A stretch of DNA of 64,000 nt from NCBI RefSeq assembly GCF_014648495.1, contig NZ_BMRF01000017.1, forward strand, positions 1 through 64,000, written 5' to 3'. The stretch comes from Actinomadura cremea (GTDB taxonomy: Bacteria > Actinomycetota > Actinomycetes > Streptosporangiales > Streptosporangiaceae). Positions 53,300 to 61,885 of this stretch are shown one piece after another (position 1 is the first letter of the stretch; the number at the start of each line of letters is the position of its first letter). Position numbers and translations under genes: made by a program. The notes below the pieces were generated by a model. The model ran no database searches. It had not been told where the DNA came from and saw only the letters and a list, made by a program, of their open reading frames with translations.

Positions 53300-53863
53300 G
53301 TGACGGGCCACCCCATGCGCAGCGACGCCCGCCGCAATCGGGCCCGCCTGGTCGAGGCGGCGAGCGCACTCTTCGACGAGGTCGGCACGGACGCGGCGTC
53401 GATGAACGACATCGCCCGGCGCGCGGGAGTCGGCCCGGGAACGCTGTGGCGTCACTTCCCCGACAAGGAGGCGTTGACGGCCGAGGTCGTCGGCCAGAGC
53501 CTGGACGGGCTCGCGACCCTGGCCACCGAACTGCTCGACGACCCCGGCACGCGCGACTTCCTGCGCCAGTGGGTCTCCGCGCTCGTGCGTCACATCACCC
53601 GATACCGCGGGCTCGCCGCCAGTTACGCGCAGGCCGCGCGGAATCCCGACGGCCCGCTGGGCACGCGATGCCATGACGTCGAAGAGGCCGCGACCGAACT
53701 GGTGCGACGCGCGCGGGAACTCGGCCAGGTGCGAGCGGACCTGACCGCGGCCGAACTCATCAGCCTGGCCACGGCCGTCTCGTGGATCAACGAGACGGCC
53801 GCACCGCCGGACACCACCGCCCGCCTCCTCGACCTCGTCTTCGAGGGCGTGCGTCCACGCTGA
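53300..53863 (+). CDS. TetR-family transcriptional regulator
   Basis: A 187-aa regulator. The HTH lies at about 8-58 (ARRNRARLVEAASALFDEVGTDAASMNDIARRAGVGPGTLWRHFPDKEAL in order), followed by a SbtR-like C-terminal domain (DFLRQWVSALVRHITRYRGLAASY). GTG 53300 is chosen because GAGGGGG lies 8 nt upstream; an in-frame ATG at 53279 would add seven residues and touch the operator. It most likely represses itself and the divergent LLM gene. Confidence 0.87.
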   Translation: MTGHPMRSDARRNRARLVEAASALFDEVGTDAASMNDIARRAGVGPGTLWRHFPDKEALTAEVVGQSLDGLATLATELLDDPGTRDFLRQWVSALVRHITRYRGLAASYAQAARNPDGPLGTRCHDVEEAATELVRRARELGQVRADLTAAELISLATAVSWINETAAPPDTTARLLDLVFEGVRPR

Positions 53864-54066
53864 GCGGACGCGGAACGCGGCCGACCTGCCCGCGCTCGAA
53901 CGACTGGACGCCGCCCGCAAGCGACCTACGCACGCAGGGCGGGCACGGCGGCCGAGGACAGGTCCACCTGGGAGTGGCCTGACTCCTGGGCGGCACCGTC
54001 GGTACGCCCGACCTCACCATTCCGGAGACGGCCCGTCGCTCATTCGCCATGGGCGTGACAGTCCGG
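53864..54066. other. Gene-free stretch after the TetR gene
   Basis: About 200 nt with no credible gene, promoter or hairpin that I can support. It leads into the tandem repeat and the leader element in front of the MFS gene. Confidence 0.5.
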
Positions 54067-54153
54067 CGGCAGCACGGGTCGCTGAATTCCGGGGCGAACC
54101 CCTTTGAGGGCGGCAGCACGGGTCGCTGAATTCCGGGGCGAACCCCTTTGAGG
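54067..54153. repeat. Two perfect 43-bp direct repeats in tandem
   Basis: 54067-54109 and 54111-54153 are identical over 43 nt with a 44-nt period. Each holds GGGGCGAACCCC, able to fold into a 4-bp stem with a CGAA loop. The second copy runs into the leader element that precedes the MFS gene. Confidence 0.93.
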
Positions 54154-54325
54154 CCCGAGCCGTCCTGTGGTGCGTAGGCACCAGGCAACGTGAATGGCTG
54201 GTCCGGGTGCACCAGGGGAAGCCGGTGGCGGGGGACGATGCCCGGCGGGACGCCGAAGGGAAGTGTTGGAGGCGCGTGAATTTCACGCACTCCCCTTGCC
54301 TACCGGTGTCTGGAGTGAACAATAG
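54141..54325 (+). promoter_or_regulatory. Conserved exporter leader element, copy 1 (candidate cis-regulatory RNA)
   Basis: A ~185-nt sequence ending at the GTG start of the MFS gene. It is homologous, in the same orientation relative to the gene, to the leader of the MMPL gene (61179-61360). The last ~105 nt align without gaps at roughly 85% identity, including TCTGGAG (the ribosome-binding site) at equal distance from GTG. Hairpins shared by both are GGUGC-GUAG-GCACC and GCGUG-N5-C(A/G)CGC, the latter with a U-A to U-G change that keeps pairing. It could be an RNA regulator or a shared promoter/operator. Confidence 0.65.
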
Positions 54326-55738
54326 GTGACAGAGAGCACGGCCATTTCCGAAGCCGCGGCCTCCCCGGCCCGCATCGGGAGACTGTCGATCGGTGCCCTC
54401 GGCATCTTGGCACTCGCCCTCGGCATCCTGCAGTCCGTGGTGGAGCCTGCGCTCCCGCTACTGCAACGTGAGTTGGAGGTCGGTCCCGCCGAAGGGGCGT
54501 TGGTCGGCAACACATTGCTCATCACCGGCGCGGTCCTCACCCCCATCGCAGGCGGACTCGGCGACCGCTACGGCGGAAAACGGGTGCTGGTCCGGTTGAT
54601 GGCGGTGGTCTCGGCCGGCGGTCTCTTGGCCGGCATCGCGCCCGGCCTGCCGGTGTTGCTGCTCGGTCAGGTATTGCAGGGCGCCATGGTGGGTGCGCTG
54701 CCCCTCTCCTTCATTCTGGTGCGCAAACACCTCTCGACCGGAGAATCGCAGGTGGCGATCGGGCTGGTCGTCGCGCTGTTCACGGGCGGCGGCATGGTGG
54801 GAACGTCGATCGCCGGGCCGATCGCGGAAGGGCTGTCCTGGCACTGGATGTTCGGGCTGCCGACGATCGCGATCATCGCGACGACGTTGGTCGTGACCCG
54901 GCTGATGCCGGATGATCCGCCGAGCCGATCGGACGGCGGGATCGACTGGCCCGGCGTCGTTCTGCTGAGCGGCACGTTGCTCGCGCTCATGCTCGGGCTG
55001 GTGACGGTGACGAGCGCCGACCTGCCGCCCCTCGCGATCGGTGGCATCGCGGCGGCCGTGGCCGCCCTCGCGACCGGATGGGTCGTCGTCGAGCGCCGCG
55101 CAGCCTCGCCGATGGTCGATCTGCGAATGCTGGCGAAGCCTGCGATGTGGCATTCGTGCGTGCTCACCTTCGTCATCACGACCAGTTTCGGGATGGTGGT
55201 CTCTCTGCTCCCGCAACTGTTCGCGGTATCGGGCGACGGGTACGGATTCGGAGCCGGCACCACCGAGATCGGCCTTTTCCTGCTGCCGGGCGCCATCGCC
55301 GGGGCGGTGAGCGATTCGGTCGGCGGGATCGCGGCGCGGCGATTCGGTCCGCGTGCGGTGGTCATCGTGGGCGCCGTCGTCACGGCGGCCACGATGCTGG
55401 CCCTGGCGTCGCTCCACACGGAGGCATGGCAGCTCGTCCTCGCGAAGGTGCTGACCGCGTTCGCCGCGGGCGTCGGCACCACGGCGTTGCTCGCCGGCAC
55501 CGCCACCGCCGTCGAGACCAGGGAAATCGGCATCGCCACCAGCCTGCTCGTGGTGACACGCGTGATCGGCGTCGCCCTCGGCGCCCAGGTCGGCGGAGCG
55601 ATCCTCGCCGCCGTGGCCGATCCGGTGACGGGCCGGCCTGGCGGGACGGGGTTCGTCACAGGTTTCGCCTCCGCCGGCCTCATCGCCGCATCGTCACTGC
55701 TCGTTGTCCGTATCACGAAAAACGGAGCCCAGAAATGA
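54326..55738 (+). CDS. MFS drug-efflux-type transporter
   Basis: A 470-aa, about 14-TM antiporter of the DHA2 group. It has EPALPLLQRELEVGPAEGALVGNTLLITGAVLTPIAGGLGDRYGGKRV and a glycine-rich motif-C helix (VALFTGGGMVGTSIAGPIAEGLSW). The start GTG 54326 is fixed by the conserved leader and TCTGGAG. It overlaps the monooxygenase gene by four bases (ATGA). Pump plus FAD monooxygenase is a typical resistance pair. Confidence 0.88.
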   Translation: MTESTAISEAAASPARIGRLSIGALGILALALGILQSVVEPALPLLQRELEVGPAEGALVGNTLLITGAVLTPIAGGLGDRYGGKRVLVRLMAVVSAGGLLAGIAPGLPVLLLGQVLQGAMVGALPLSFILVRKHLSTGESQVAIGLVVALFTGGGMVGTSIAGPIAEGLSWHWMFGLPTIAIIATTLVVTRLMPDDPPSRSDGGIDWPGVVLLSGTLLALMLGLVTVTSADLPPLAIGGIAAAVAALATGWVVVERRAASPMVDLRMLAKPAMWHSCVLTFVITTSFGMVVSLLPQLFAVSGDGYGFGAGTTEIGLFLLPGAIAGAVSDSVGGIAARRFGPRAVVIVGAVVTAATMLALASLHTEAWQLVLAKVLTAFAAGVGTTALLAGTATAVETREIGIATSLLVVTRVIGVALGAQVGGAILAAVADPVTGRPGGTGFVTGFASAGLIAASSLLVVRITKNGAQK

Positions 55739-56958
55739 CACCTGCCGGTCGGCCGATGGATGTGAGGACTACTGCGAAGCGCACAGTTCTGATCTCCGGG
55801 GCCAGTATTTCCGGACCCGCGCTGGCGTACTGGCTGCACCGGTCCGGATTCACGGTCACAGTGGTGGAGAAGGCGGGTGCACTGCGTGACGGCGGTTACC
55901 CGATCGACGTCCGCGGTACCGCGATAGAGGTGGTCCGACGGATGGGAATCCTGCCGCAACTGCAGGAGGCGCACATCAACTCGCGGCTCGCCACTTTCCT
56001 CAACGCCGACGGCAGCGAAGTGGTCTCGATCGACCCGCGCGCCGTTGGCGGCAGTGTCGATGGACAGGACCTCGAGGTGCGTCGTGGGGATCTGGCCGCG
56101 AACCTCTACGAGATAGTTCGCGACGATGTGGAATTCTTGTTCAACGACTCCATCGACACCCTCGACCAGTCCGAACGAGGGGTCGACATTACTTTCCACA
56201 GCGGGCAACGGCGCACGTTCGACCTGGTAGTCGGCGCCGACGGCATGCACTCACGTACCCGGGAGTTCCTGTTCGGCCCTGAAGAACAGTTCCACCGCTA
56301 CCTCGGCTACTGCTTCGCCATCTTCACCATGCCGAACATCTTCGGGCTCTCCCATGAACTGGTGTTGTGGAACACGCCGGGGAAAGCCGCGGCCCTCTAC
56401 GCCGTCGGAGACAACGACGAGTTGCACGCGTTCCTGAACTTTCATCAACCGGAACCGCCGTTCGATGCCCTCCGGAACCCCGACGCTCAGCGGGACCTGG
56501 TCGCCACGACCTTCGCAGGCGCGGGATGGGAGGTTCCTCGCGTGGTCGACGCCATGCGCGACGCGGACGACCTGTTCTTCGACACGGCCGGTCAGATCCG
56601 CATGCCCCACTGGTCGAGCGGCCGCGTCGCGCTGGTCGGCGACGCCGCGTACGCACCCTCGTTCCTGACGGGACAGGGCTCGAGCCTCGCACTGGCCGGT
56701 GCCTACATGCTCGCCAACGCGCTGGCCACGAACCGGGATCACACTGCGGCCTTCGCCGTCTACGAACGCGACTTCCGCGAGTTCGTGGCCATGAACCAGG
56801 GGCTGGTCGACAACGGTGCCGCCACACTCTTCCCCACCACGGTGCGAGCGTTGGAACAACGCAACACCATGCTGCGCGACCTCGTCACCATGCCTTCCAC
56901 CGCAGCGAATCCGGCCCACTCAGCCCTTACCCTGCCCGAATCCGCGCCGATGCCGTGA
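55735..56958 (+). CDS. FAD-dependent aromatic monooxygenase (TetX/PHBH-like)
   Basis: A 407-aa class A flavin monooxygenase. Its features are the FAD motif VLISGASISGPALAYWLHRSGFTVTVVEKA, the DG motif region VVGADGMHSRTREFLFG, and GRVALVGDAAYAPSFLTGQGSSLALAGAYMLANAL for flavin/NADPH. ATG 55735 has GGAG 8-10 nt upstream. Relatives hydroxylate aromatic antibiotics (tetracycline, rifampicin) or act in biosynthesis. Coupling to an efflux gene favours detoxification, but the substrate is unknown. Confidence 0.88.
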   Translation: MTPAGRPMDVRTTAKRTVLISGASISGPALAYWLHRSGFTVTVVEKAGALRDGGYPIDVRGTAIEVVRRMGILPQLQEAHINSRLATFLNADGSEVVSIDPRAVGGSVDGQDLEVRRGDLAANLYEIVRDDVEFLFNDSIDTLDQSERGVDITFHSGQRRTFDLVVGADGMHSRTREFLFGPEEQFHRYLGYCFAIFTMPNIFGLSHELVLWNTPGKAAALYAVGDNDELHAFLNFHQPEPPFDALRNPDAQRDLVATTFAGAGWEVPRVVDAMRDADDLFFDTAGQIRMPHWSSGRVALVGDAAYAPSFLTGQGSSLALAGAYMLANALATNRDHTAAFAVYERDFREFVAMNQGLVDNGAATLFPTTVRALEQRNTMLRDLVTMPSTAANPAHSALTLPESAPMP

Positions 56959-56969
56959 CCCGATTCGGA

Positions 56970-57662
56970 CTACGACGGACGGCCGGTGCCGCCGTCGGGG
57001 GCGACGCGGGCCAGGCCCGTCCGGTAGGCGATGACGACGAGTTGCGCCCGGTCGCGGGCCTCCAGCTTCGTCATGGCGCGCTGCACGTGGGCGCGGACGG
57101 TGAAGGGACTCAGGAACATCTGCTCGGCGATCTCCTGGTTGGACAGGCCGGTCGCGACCAGAGCCACCATCTCGCGTTCGCGCGGGGTGAGCACGGCGAG
57201 CTGCTCGGGTCGGTGCGGCGGGGCGTCGTCCGGTGTGGCGAGGAAACGGGCGACCAGGGAGCGGGTCGCGGCCGGGGACAGAAGAGTGTCGCCCTCGGCG
57301 ATCGTGCGCACGGCGTCCGCCAGGTCGTCGGCCCCGATGCCCTTGCCGATGAAGCCGCCGGCCCCCGCGCGCAGCGCCTGAGCGACGTACTCGTCGGTCT
57401 CGTACGTGGTGAGGATCAGGACGCGGCTGGCGCGCAGTTCCGGGTCCGCGCAGATCTCCGACGTGGCGGTGAGGCCGTCCATCTCGGGCATCCGGACGTC
57501 CATGATCACGACGTCCGGGCGCAGCTCCCGGGTGAGTCTCACCGCCTCCCTGCCGTCGCCGGCCTCACCGACCACGGTGATGTCGTCGGTGCTGTCGAGC
57601 AGCATCCGGAAGGCGCCGCGCAGCAGGGCCTGGTCGTCGGCGAGCAGCACGCGGAACGTCAC
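56970..57662 (-). CDS. NarL/LuxR-family response regulator
   Basis: A 230-aa regulator. The receiver domain (about 1-120) has the acidic pocket DDQ, the phospho-acceptor Asp in VIMDVRMPEMDG, the conserved Thr (LTTYE) and Lys (IGKG). The LuxR HTH lies at about 155-215 (LTPREREMVALVATGLSNQEIAEQMFLSPFTVRAHVQRAM in order). GTG 57662 overlaps the kinase stop by four bases. It is the last gene of the MMPL operon and may activate it. Confidence 0.92.
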   Translation of the reverse strand: MTFRVLLADDQALLRGAFRMLLDSTDDITVVGEAGDGREAVRLTRELRPDVVIMDVRMPEMDGLTATSEICADPELRASRVLILTTYETDEYVAQALRAGAGGFIGKGIGADDLADAVRTIAEGDTLLSPAATRSLVARFLATPDDAPPHRPEQLAVLTPREREMVALVATGLSNQEIAEQMFLSPFTVRAHVQRAMTKLEARDRAQLVVIAYRTGLARVAPDGGTGRPS

Positions 57663-58939
57663 GGTGCATCACCGGCCTCTCCGGCGCCCGCCGCTCCGGC
57701 GGTCCCCCGCGTCGCGTCCTTGGCGGGTGGGAGGGGCAACCAGGTGGAGACGAGGAAGCCGCCCTCCGGGCGCCTGCCCGCGGAGAGGCGGCCCCCGACC
57801 GCGGTGGCGCGCTCGCGCATCCCGATCAGACCGTAACCGGGCGGACGGTCCGGCACCGTCGGGGCGCTCGGTCCCGTGGGTGCGGTCGACGCCGGACGGG
57901 CGCCGCCTCCGTCGTCGGCGACGGTGATGGTCACCCGATCGCGGTTCCAGGCGAGGCGCACCCGGGCGCTGCTCGTACCGGCGTGCTTGGTCACGTTGGT
58001 CAAAGCCTCCTGGACGATGCGGTAGGCGGTGAGGTCCACTCCCGGCGGCAGCGGCCTGGCCGTGCCCTCCTCGTGCACCGACACCTCCAGGCCCGCGCGG
58101 CGGAAGGACTCGAGGAGCGTGGGAAGCCGGGACAGCCCGGGCGCCGGCTCCGCGGGCGCGGCCGCGTCCCCGGACTGACGCAGGAGGCCGACCGTGGCCC
58201 GCAGCTCGTCCAGTGCGTGGCCGGTGGTCTCGACGAGCTCGTTCAGGCTCTTGCGGGTCTGCTCCGGGCGGACGTCGAAGAGGTGGGCGGCGACCGTGGC
58301 CTGCGCGTTGGCCAGGGTGATCTGATGCGCCACGAGGTCGTGCAGCTCCCGGGCGATGCGCACCCGTTCCTCGGCCACTCTCCGGCGCGCCTCGCGGTCC
58401 CGGCTCCGCTCGGCCCGCCGGGCCCGCTCCTCCACGGCCGCCAGGTAGGCCCGTCGGTTCCGCGCCGAATGACCGAGCACCCCGGCCATCAGCGGGAACG
58501 CCGCCACCGCTCCCATCCTGCTCGCGTCCTGCCAGGAGAGGTCTCCGAACAAGGGGGTGGAGGCGACCAGCAGCGCCGCGGAGGCGAGCGCCACCACGCC
58601 CGCCGCGCGCCGTTCGGTGCGCGCGGTGAGCGTGTAGGAGTAGGCGGTGATCACGGCGGGGGCCACGATGAGCGGGGTCAGCAGGAGGCCCAGTGGCTGT
58701 ACCAGCAGGCCGCTCGCGGTCGTGGCCGCCATGGCGGCCAGGGGCGCCCTGTGCCGCACCGGCAGCACGGCACAGGACACCACGGCGATGACGTAGGCGG
58801 CGGCGGGCGGCGGGGACAGTGTGTCGTCGACCTGCACCACGCCGCCGAGCAGGCAGAGCGCGAACGCCGCCGCCGTGACCGCTCCCTCCCGCCACCACGT
58901 GCCGCGTCGTCGCGGGCCACCGCCACCCGTGTTCGTCAT
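57659..58939 (-). CDS. Sensor histidine kinase (HisKA_3 type)
   Basis: A 426-aa kinase. Four to five membrane segments lie in the first ~165 residues, then the dimerisation/phosphorylation segment AEERVRIARELHDLVAHQITLANAQA with the His. A HATPase domain follows (YRIVQEALTNVTKHAGTSSARV, VADDGGGA, PGYGLIGMRERATAVGG). ATG 58939 has little spacing to the MMPL stop (58947), so the genes are coupled. A membrane-embedded sensor next to an exporter suggests sensing of membrane stress or of the exported lipid or drug. Confidence 0.9.
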   Translation of the reverse strand: MTNTGGGGPRRRGTWWREGAVTAAAFALCLLGGVVQVDDTLSPPPAAAYVIAVVSCAVLPVRHRAPLAAMAATTASGLLVQPLGLLLTPLIVAPAVITAYSYTLTARTERRAAGVVALASAALLVASTPLFGDLSWQDASRMGAVAAFPLMAGVLGHSARNRRAYLAAVEERARRAERSRDREARRRVAEERVRIARELHDLVAHQITLANAQATVAAHLFDVRPEQTRKSLNELVETTGHALDELRATVGLLRQSGDAAAPAEPAPGLSRLPTLLESFRRAGLEVSVHEEGTARPLPPGVDLTAYRIVQEALTNVTKHAGTSSARVRLAWNRDRVTITVADDGGGARPASTAPTGPSAPTVPDRPPGYGLIGMRERATAVGGRLSAGRRPEGGFLVSTWLPLPPAKDATRGTAGAAGAGEAGDAP

Positions 58940-58946
58940 GGCCGGT

Positions 58947-61178
58947 TCAGCCCCGGCCGACGGGGAGTCGCGGCGCCGCCGCGTCCGGCTCGGCCTCGGC
59001 GGCCGGGACATGCCTGCTCAGTGCCTCACCCTCGATGTCCACATTCGGCAGCACACGGTTCAGGATACGAGGCAGCCACCAGGCCCGGTGGCCGAGCAGT
59101 GCCAGGACGGCGGGCGCGATCGCCATCCGGACCACGAAGGCGTCGAAGGCGACGGCGGCGGCCAGGCCGACGCCCATCGTCTGGATGGTCGGGCTGTTCA
59201 TCCCGATGAATCCGGCGAACACGCTGATCATGATGATCGCCGCCGCGGCCACCACACGTCCGCTGTGCCGGAAGCCGTGGACGATCGCCTCGCCGGGGGA
59301 CGTGCCATGGGCGTAGGCCTCGCGCATCCGGCTGAGGAGGAAGACCTCGTAATCCATGGCGAGGCCGAACACTATTCCGATGATGAGGATCGGCATCAGC
59401 GACATGACCGGTCCGGTCTGCTCGATGCCGATCAGGTCCGCCGCCCAGCCCCACTGGAAGACGGCGACGACGACGCCGAAGGCGGCACCCACCGACAGCA
59501 GGAAGCCGAGCGCGGCCTTGACCGGGACCAGCACCGAGCGGAAGACCACCATCAGCAGGAGCACCGCCAGGCCGATGACCACGCTCAGATAGGGGATGAG
59601 GGCGTCGGACATGGCTTCGGAGATGTCGATGTTCATCGCGGTGGTGCCGGTCACCAGGATGTCGGCGCCCGTGCCGGACTCGACGCCGGAGACCGCGTCC
59701 CGGATCGCGTGCACCAGGTCCTTGGTCGCGCCGCTGTTCGGCGCGGTCCGCGGGACGGCGGTGAGGACGGCCGTGTCGTTCGTCCGGCTGAGAACCGGGT
59801 CACCGACCGACGCGACCCCGTCCACTCCCCGTACGGTCCTGACGACCAGGTCCGTGGCCGTCCGGGTGTCCGCGGACGCCGACGTGTCGACGACCACGGT
59901 CAGCGGGCCGTTGAAGCCGGGGCCGAAGCCTTCCGACAGCAGGTCGTAGGCACGGCGCTGGGTCGTGTCGACCGACTTGGACTCGTCTCCGGGCAGCCCG
60001 AGTTCGAGGCTCGGCGCCGGCAGGGCGACGGTGCCGAGACCGAGTCCGGCGACCATCAGCACGGCCAGCGGCCGGCGCAGCACGAACCGCGCCCAGCGGG
60101 TGCCGAGTCCAGGCCGGCCGGCCGCGGACCCGTGCGGGCTCCCCGGCCGGGCGGCCTTGCGGACGGCGCGGGACAGGACCCGCCGGCCGAAGAAGCCGAA
60201 CAGCGCGGGGACCAGCGTCAGTGCGACGAGTACGGCAAGGGCCACGGCGCCCGCGCCGCCCAAGCCCATCTTGGTGAGTTCGGGGATCCCGACGACCCCC
60301 AGCCCGATGAGGGCGATGATGACGGTCGCGCCGGCGAAGACGACGGCGGATCCGGCCGTGCCCACCGCCCGGCCGGCGGCCTCCTCCGGCTCGCCTCCGC
60401 GGGCGAGCTCGTCGCGGAAGCGGGAGGTGATGAAGAGTGCGTAGTCGATGCCGACCGCCAGCCCCAGCATCAGCGCCAGAATGGCGACGGTGGACGTCAG
60501 GCCCAGCGGATCCGCCAGCGCGGAGACCAGGCCGAAGGCGACGGCCACGCCCAGGAAGGCGGTCAGCAGCGACAACCCGGCCGCGACCAGCGACCCGAGG
60601 GCGAGGACCAGCACCACCGCCGCCACCGCCACGCCGATGATCTCCGTCGTACCGCCCGGTGCCTCTTCCGCGTCGAGGGCCGAGCCGCCGATCTCCACGG
60701 TCAGCCCCGCGTCCCGGGCCCGGCTCGCGGCGTCCTCGAGGGCGCTCTTCGTCGGCCCGGTCAGGTCGACGGCGTCCGCGGTGTAGGTGATCGTGGAGTA
60801 GGCGATGGTGCCGTCCTCGCTGACGGCGCCGGTCTCATAGGGGTCGGTGGCCGACGCGACCTGATCGCCCCCTCCCAGCGAGCCGAGCGTTTCCTTGACG
60901 GCCGCCCTGCTCTCCCCGGCCGTCACCCGCCGCCCGTCCGGGGCTTGGAACACCAGGCGGGCCTCGGCGCCCTGGGAGTTGCCCTGCGGGAAGCGCTCGT
61001 CCAGCAGGTCGAACGCCTCCTGCGACTCGGTGCCGGGCATGGAGAGGTCCTCTTCCTGCCCGGACGGCGCCATGGCGGCGGCGACCCCGGCCAGCATCAG
61101 GCCGCCCAGCCACAGGCACGTCACGAGCCGGCGCCGCCGGAAGGCCCACCGTCCGATCCGGTAAAGGAATGTAGCCAC
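58947..61178 (-). CDS. MMPL-family (RND superfamily) membrane transporter
   Basis: A 743-aa protein with two repeats, each one helix, an extracytoplasmic domain and five or more helices. The motifs are LMLGLAVGIDYALFITSRFRDELARG (first half) and IIGIVFGLAMDYEVFLLSRMREAYAHG (second half), containing the DY pairs typical of proton relay. MMPL proteins export lipids, siderophores or drugs. GTG 61178 is chosen by comparison with the homologous leader of the MFS gene; an in-frame GTG at 61241 would give 764 aa. It heads the operon with the two-component system. Confidence 0.9.
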   Translation of the reverse strand: MATFLYRIGRWAFRRRRLVTCLWLGGLMLAGVAAAMAPSGQEEDLSMPGTESQEAFDLLDERFPQGNSQGAEARLVFQAPDGRRVTAGESRAAVKETLGSLGGGDQVASATDPYETGAVSEDGTIAYSTITYTADAVDLTGPTKSALEDAASRARDAGLTVEIGGSALDAEEAPGGTTEIIGVAVAAVVLVLALGSLVAAGLSLLTAFLGVAVAFGLVSALADPLGLTSTVAILALMLGLAVGIDYALFITSRFRDELARGGEPEEAAGRAVGTAGSAVVFAGATVIIALIGLGVVGIPELTKMGLGGAGAVALAVLVALTLVPALFGFFGRRVLSRAVRKAARPGSPHGSAAGRPGLGTRWARFVLRRPLAVLMVAGLGLGTVALPAPSLELGLPGDESKSVDTTQRRAYDLLSEGFGPGFNGPLTVVVDTSASADTRTATDLVVRTVRGVDGVASVGDPVLSRTNDTAVLTAVPRTAPNSGATKDLVHAIRDAVSGVESGTGADILVTGTTAMNIDISEAMSDALIPYLSVVIGLAVLLLMVVFRSVLVPVKAALGFLLSVGAAFGVVVAVFQWGWAADLIGIEQTGPVMSLMPILIIGIVFGLAMDYEVFLLSRMREAYAHGTSPGEAIVHGFRHSGRVVAAAAIIMISVFAGFIGMNSPTIQTMGVGLAAAVAFDAFVVRMAIAPAVLALLGHRAWWLPRILNRVLPNVDIEGEALSRHVPAAEAEPDAAAPRLPVGRG

Positions 61179-61360
61179 GTGTTGATCTCTCCAGACGCCG
61201 CTAGGCAGGGGGAATGCGCGGGATTCACGCGCCTCCCACACTCCCCTCCGGCGCCCCGCCGGGCATCGTCCCCCGCCACCGTCCTCGCCTTGTGCGCCCG
61301 GACCAGCCCGTCACGTGTCCTGGTGCCTACGCACCAGGCCGGTTGGGCCCCAACGGGGAT
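61179..61360 (-). promoter_or_regulatory. Conserved exporter leader element, copy 2 (candidate cis-regulatory RNA)
   Basis: A ~182-nt leader ending at the MMPL GTG start, homologous to 54141-54325. It keeps a perfect 8-bp hairpin with GUAG loop (complement of about 61322-61341), the GGCUGGUCCGGG box, GGGGGACGAUGCCCGGCGGG and the TCTGGAG ribosome-binding site. In this copy one frame stays open through the leader into MMPL, while in copy 1 that frame ends in TAG just before GTG. This argues against a conserved leader peptide. Confidence 0.65.
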
Positions 61361-61482
61361 GACCCGGGTCAGCCGGACGTCCGCGACCGTCCGGTCCATT
61401 GATCTCGATCCGCGCAGGGCCGCCGTGCGAGAGGATTCGGAAGCAGGCTCGGTGACGGGAGTCTGTGGAAGGGGTGATGGCG

Positions 61483-61722
61483 ATGGACCCGCGGCGCATC
61501 AAGCTCAACCGGCGACACAGCCTGGAGATGGGGTCGCTGTTCGCGAGATTCCTCGATGCCCGTCCGGATGTCGAATCCGAGGTCCACGGAGCCCAGATGA
61601 CCGCGGAGCAAGAGGCCGCGTGGGACGCCTTCAGCGCCGAACTTCTCGGCCGGCACCAGGCCGAGCGGTCGGCGCTGGCGGACGAGATCGAATCCGAGCA
61701 ACGACGGCGCGGCGATCGATGA
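61483..61722 (+). CDS. Small helical protein of unknown function
   Basis: A 79-aa charged protein (MDPRRIKLNRRHSLEMGSLF...), predicted mostly helical with a polar C-terminus (ALADEIESEQRRRGDR). GGAAGGGG lies 8 nt before ATG 61483; in-frame starts at 61465 and 61477 are also possible. No family is recognised. It stands alone between the MMPL leader and the GH15 gene. Confidence 0.6.
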   Translation: MDPRRIKLNRRHSLEMGSLFARFLDARPDVESEVHGAQMTAEQEAAWDAFSAELLGRHQAERSALADEIESEQRRRGDR

Positions 61723-61885
61723 CGCTTTGAGCACGACGGGCAACGAGCCTGTTGCCGCCATGCCGAGCCCGTTCCTCACCCTCCTCATCCCAGAGACCAC
61801 GCTGCGTGAATGAGGCGGCAGGACCTTGGATGGCCGTTTGCCCCGCAATAGGGCGCTTACCGTCTTTCGCGGGAAGGGCTTGTTC

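Noticed and set aside
53787-54290. A conserved short peptide (IHAPPTLP...PPGIVPRHR) shared with 61214-61402
   Set aside because: The match comes from the homologous leader DNA read antisense to the exporter genes. The better explanation is the leader element itself.
54141-54325. A guanidine-I (ykkC) riboswitch upstream of the MFS gene
   Set aside because: CTGGTCC and GCCCGG resemble parts of that motif, but the order, flanking boxes and conserved purines do not fit.
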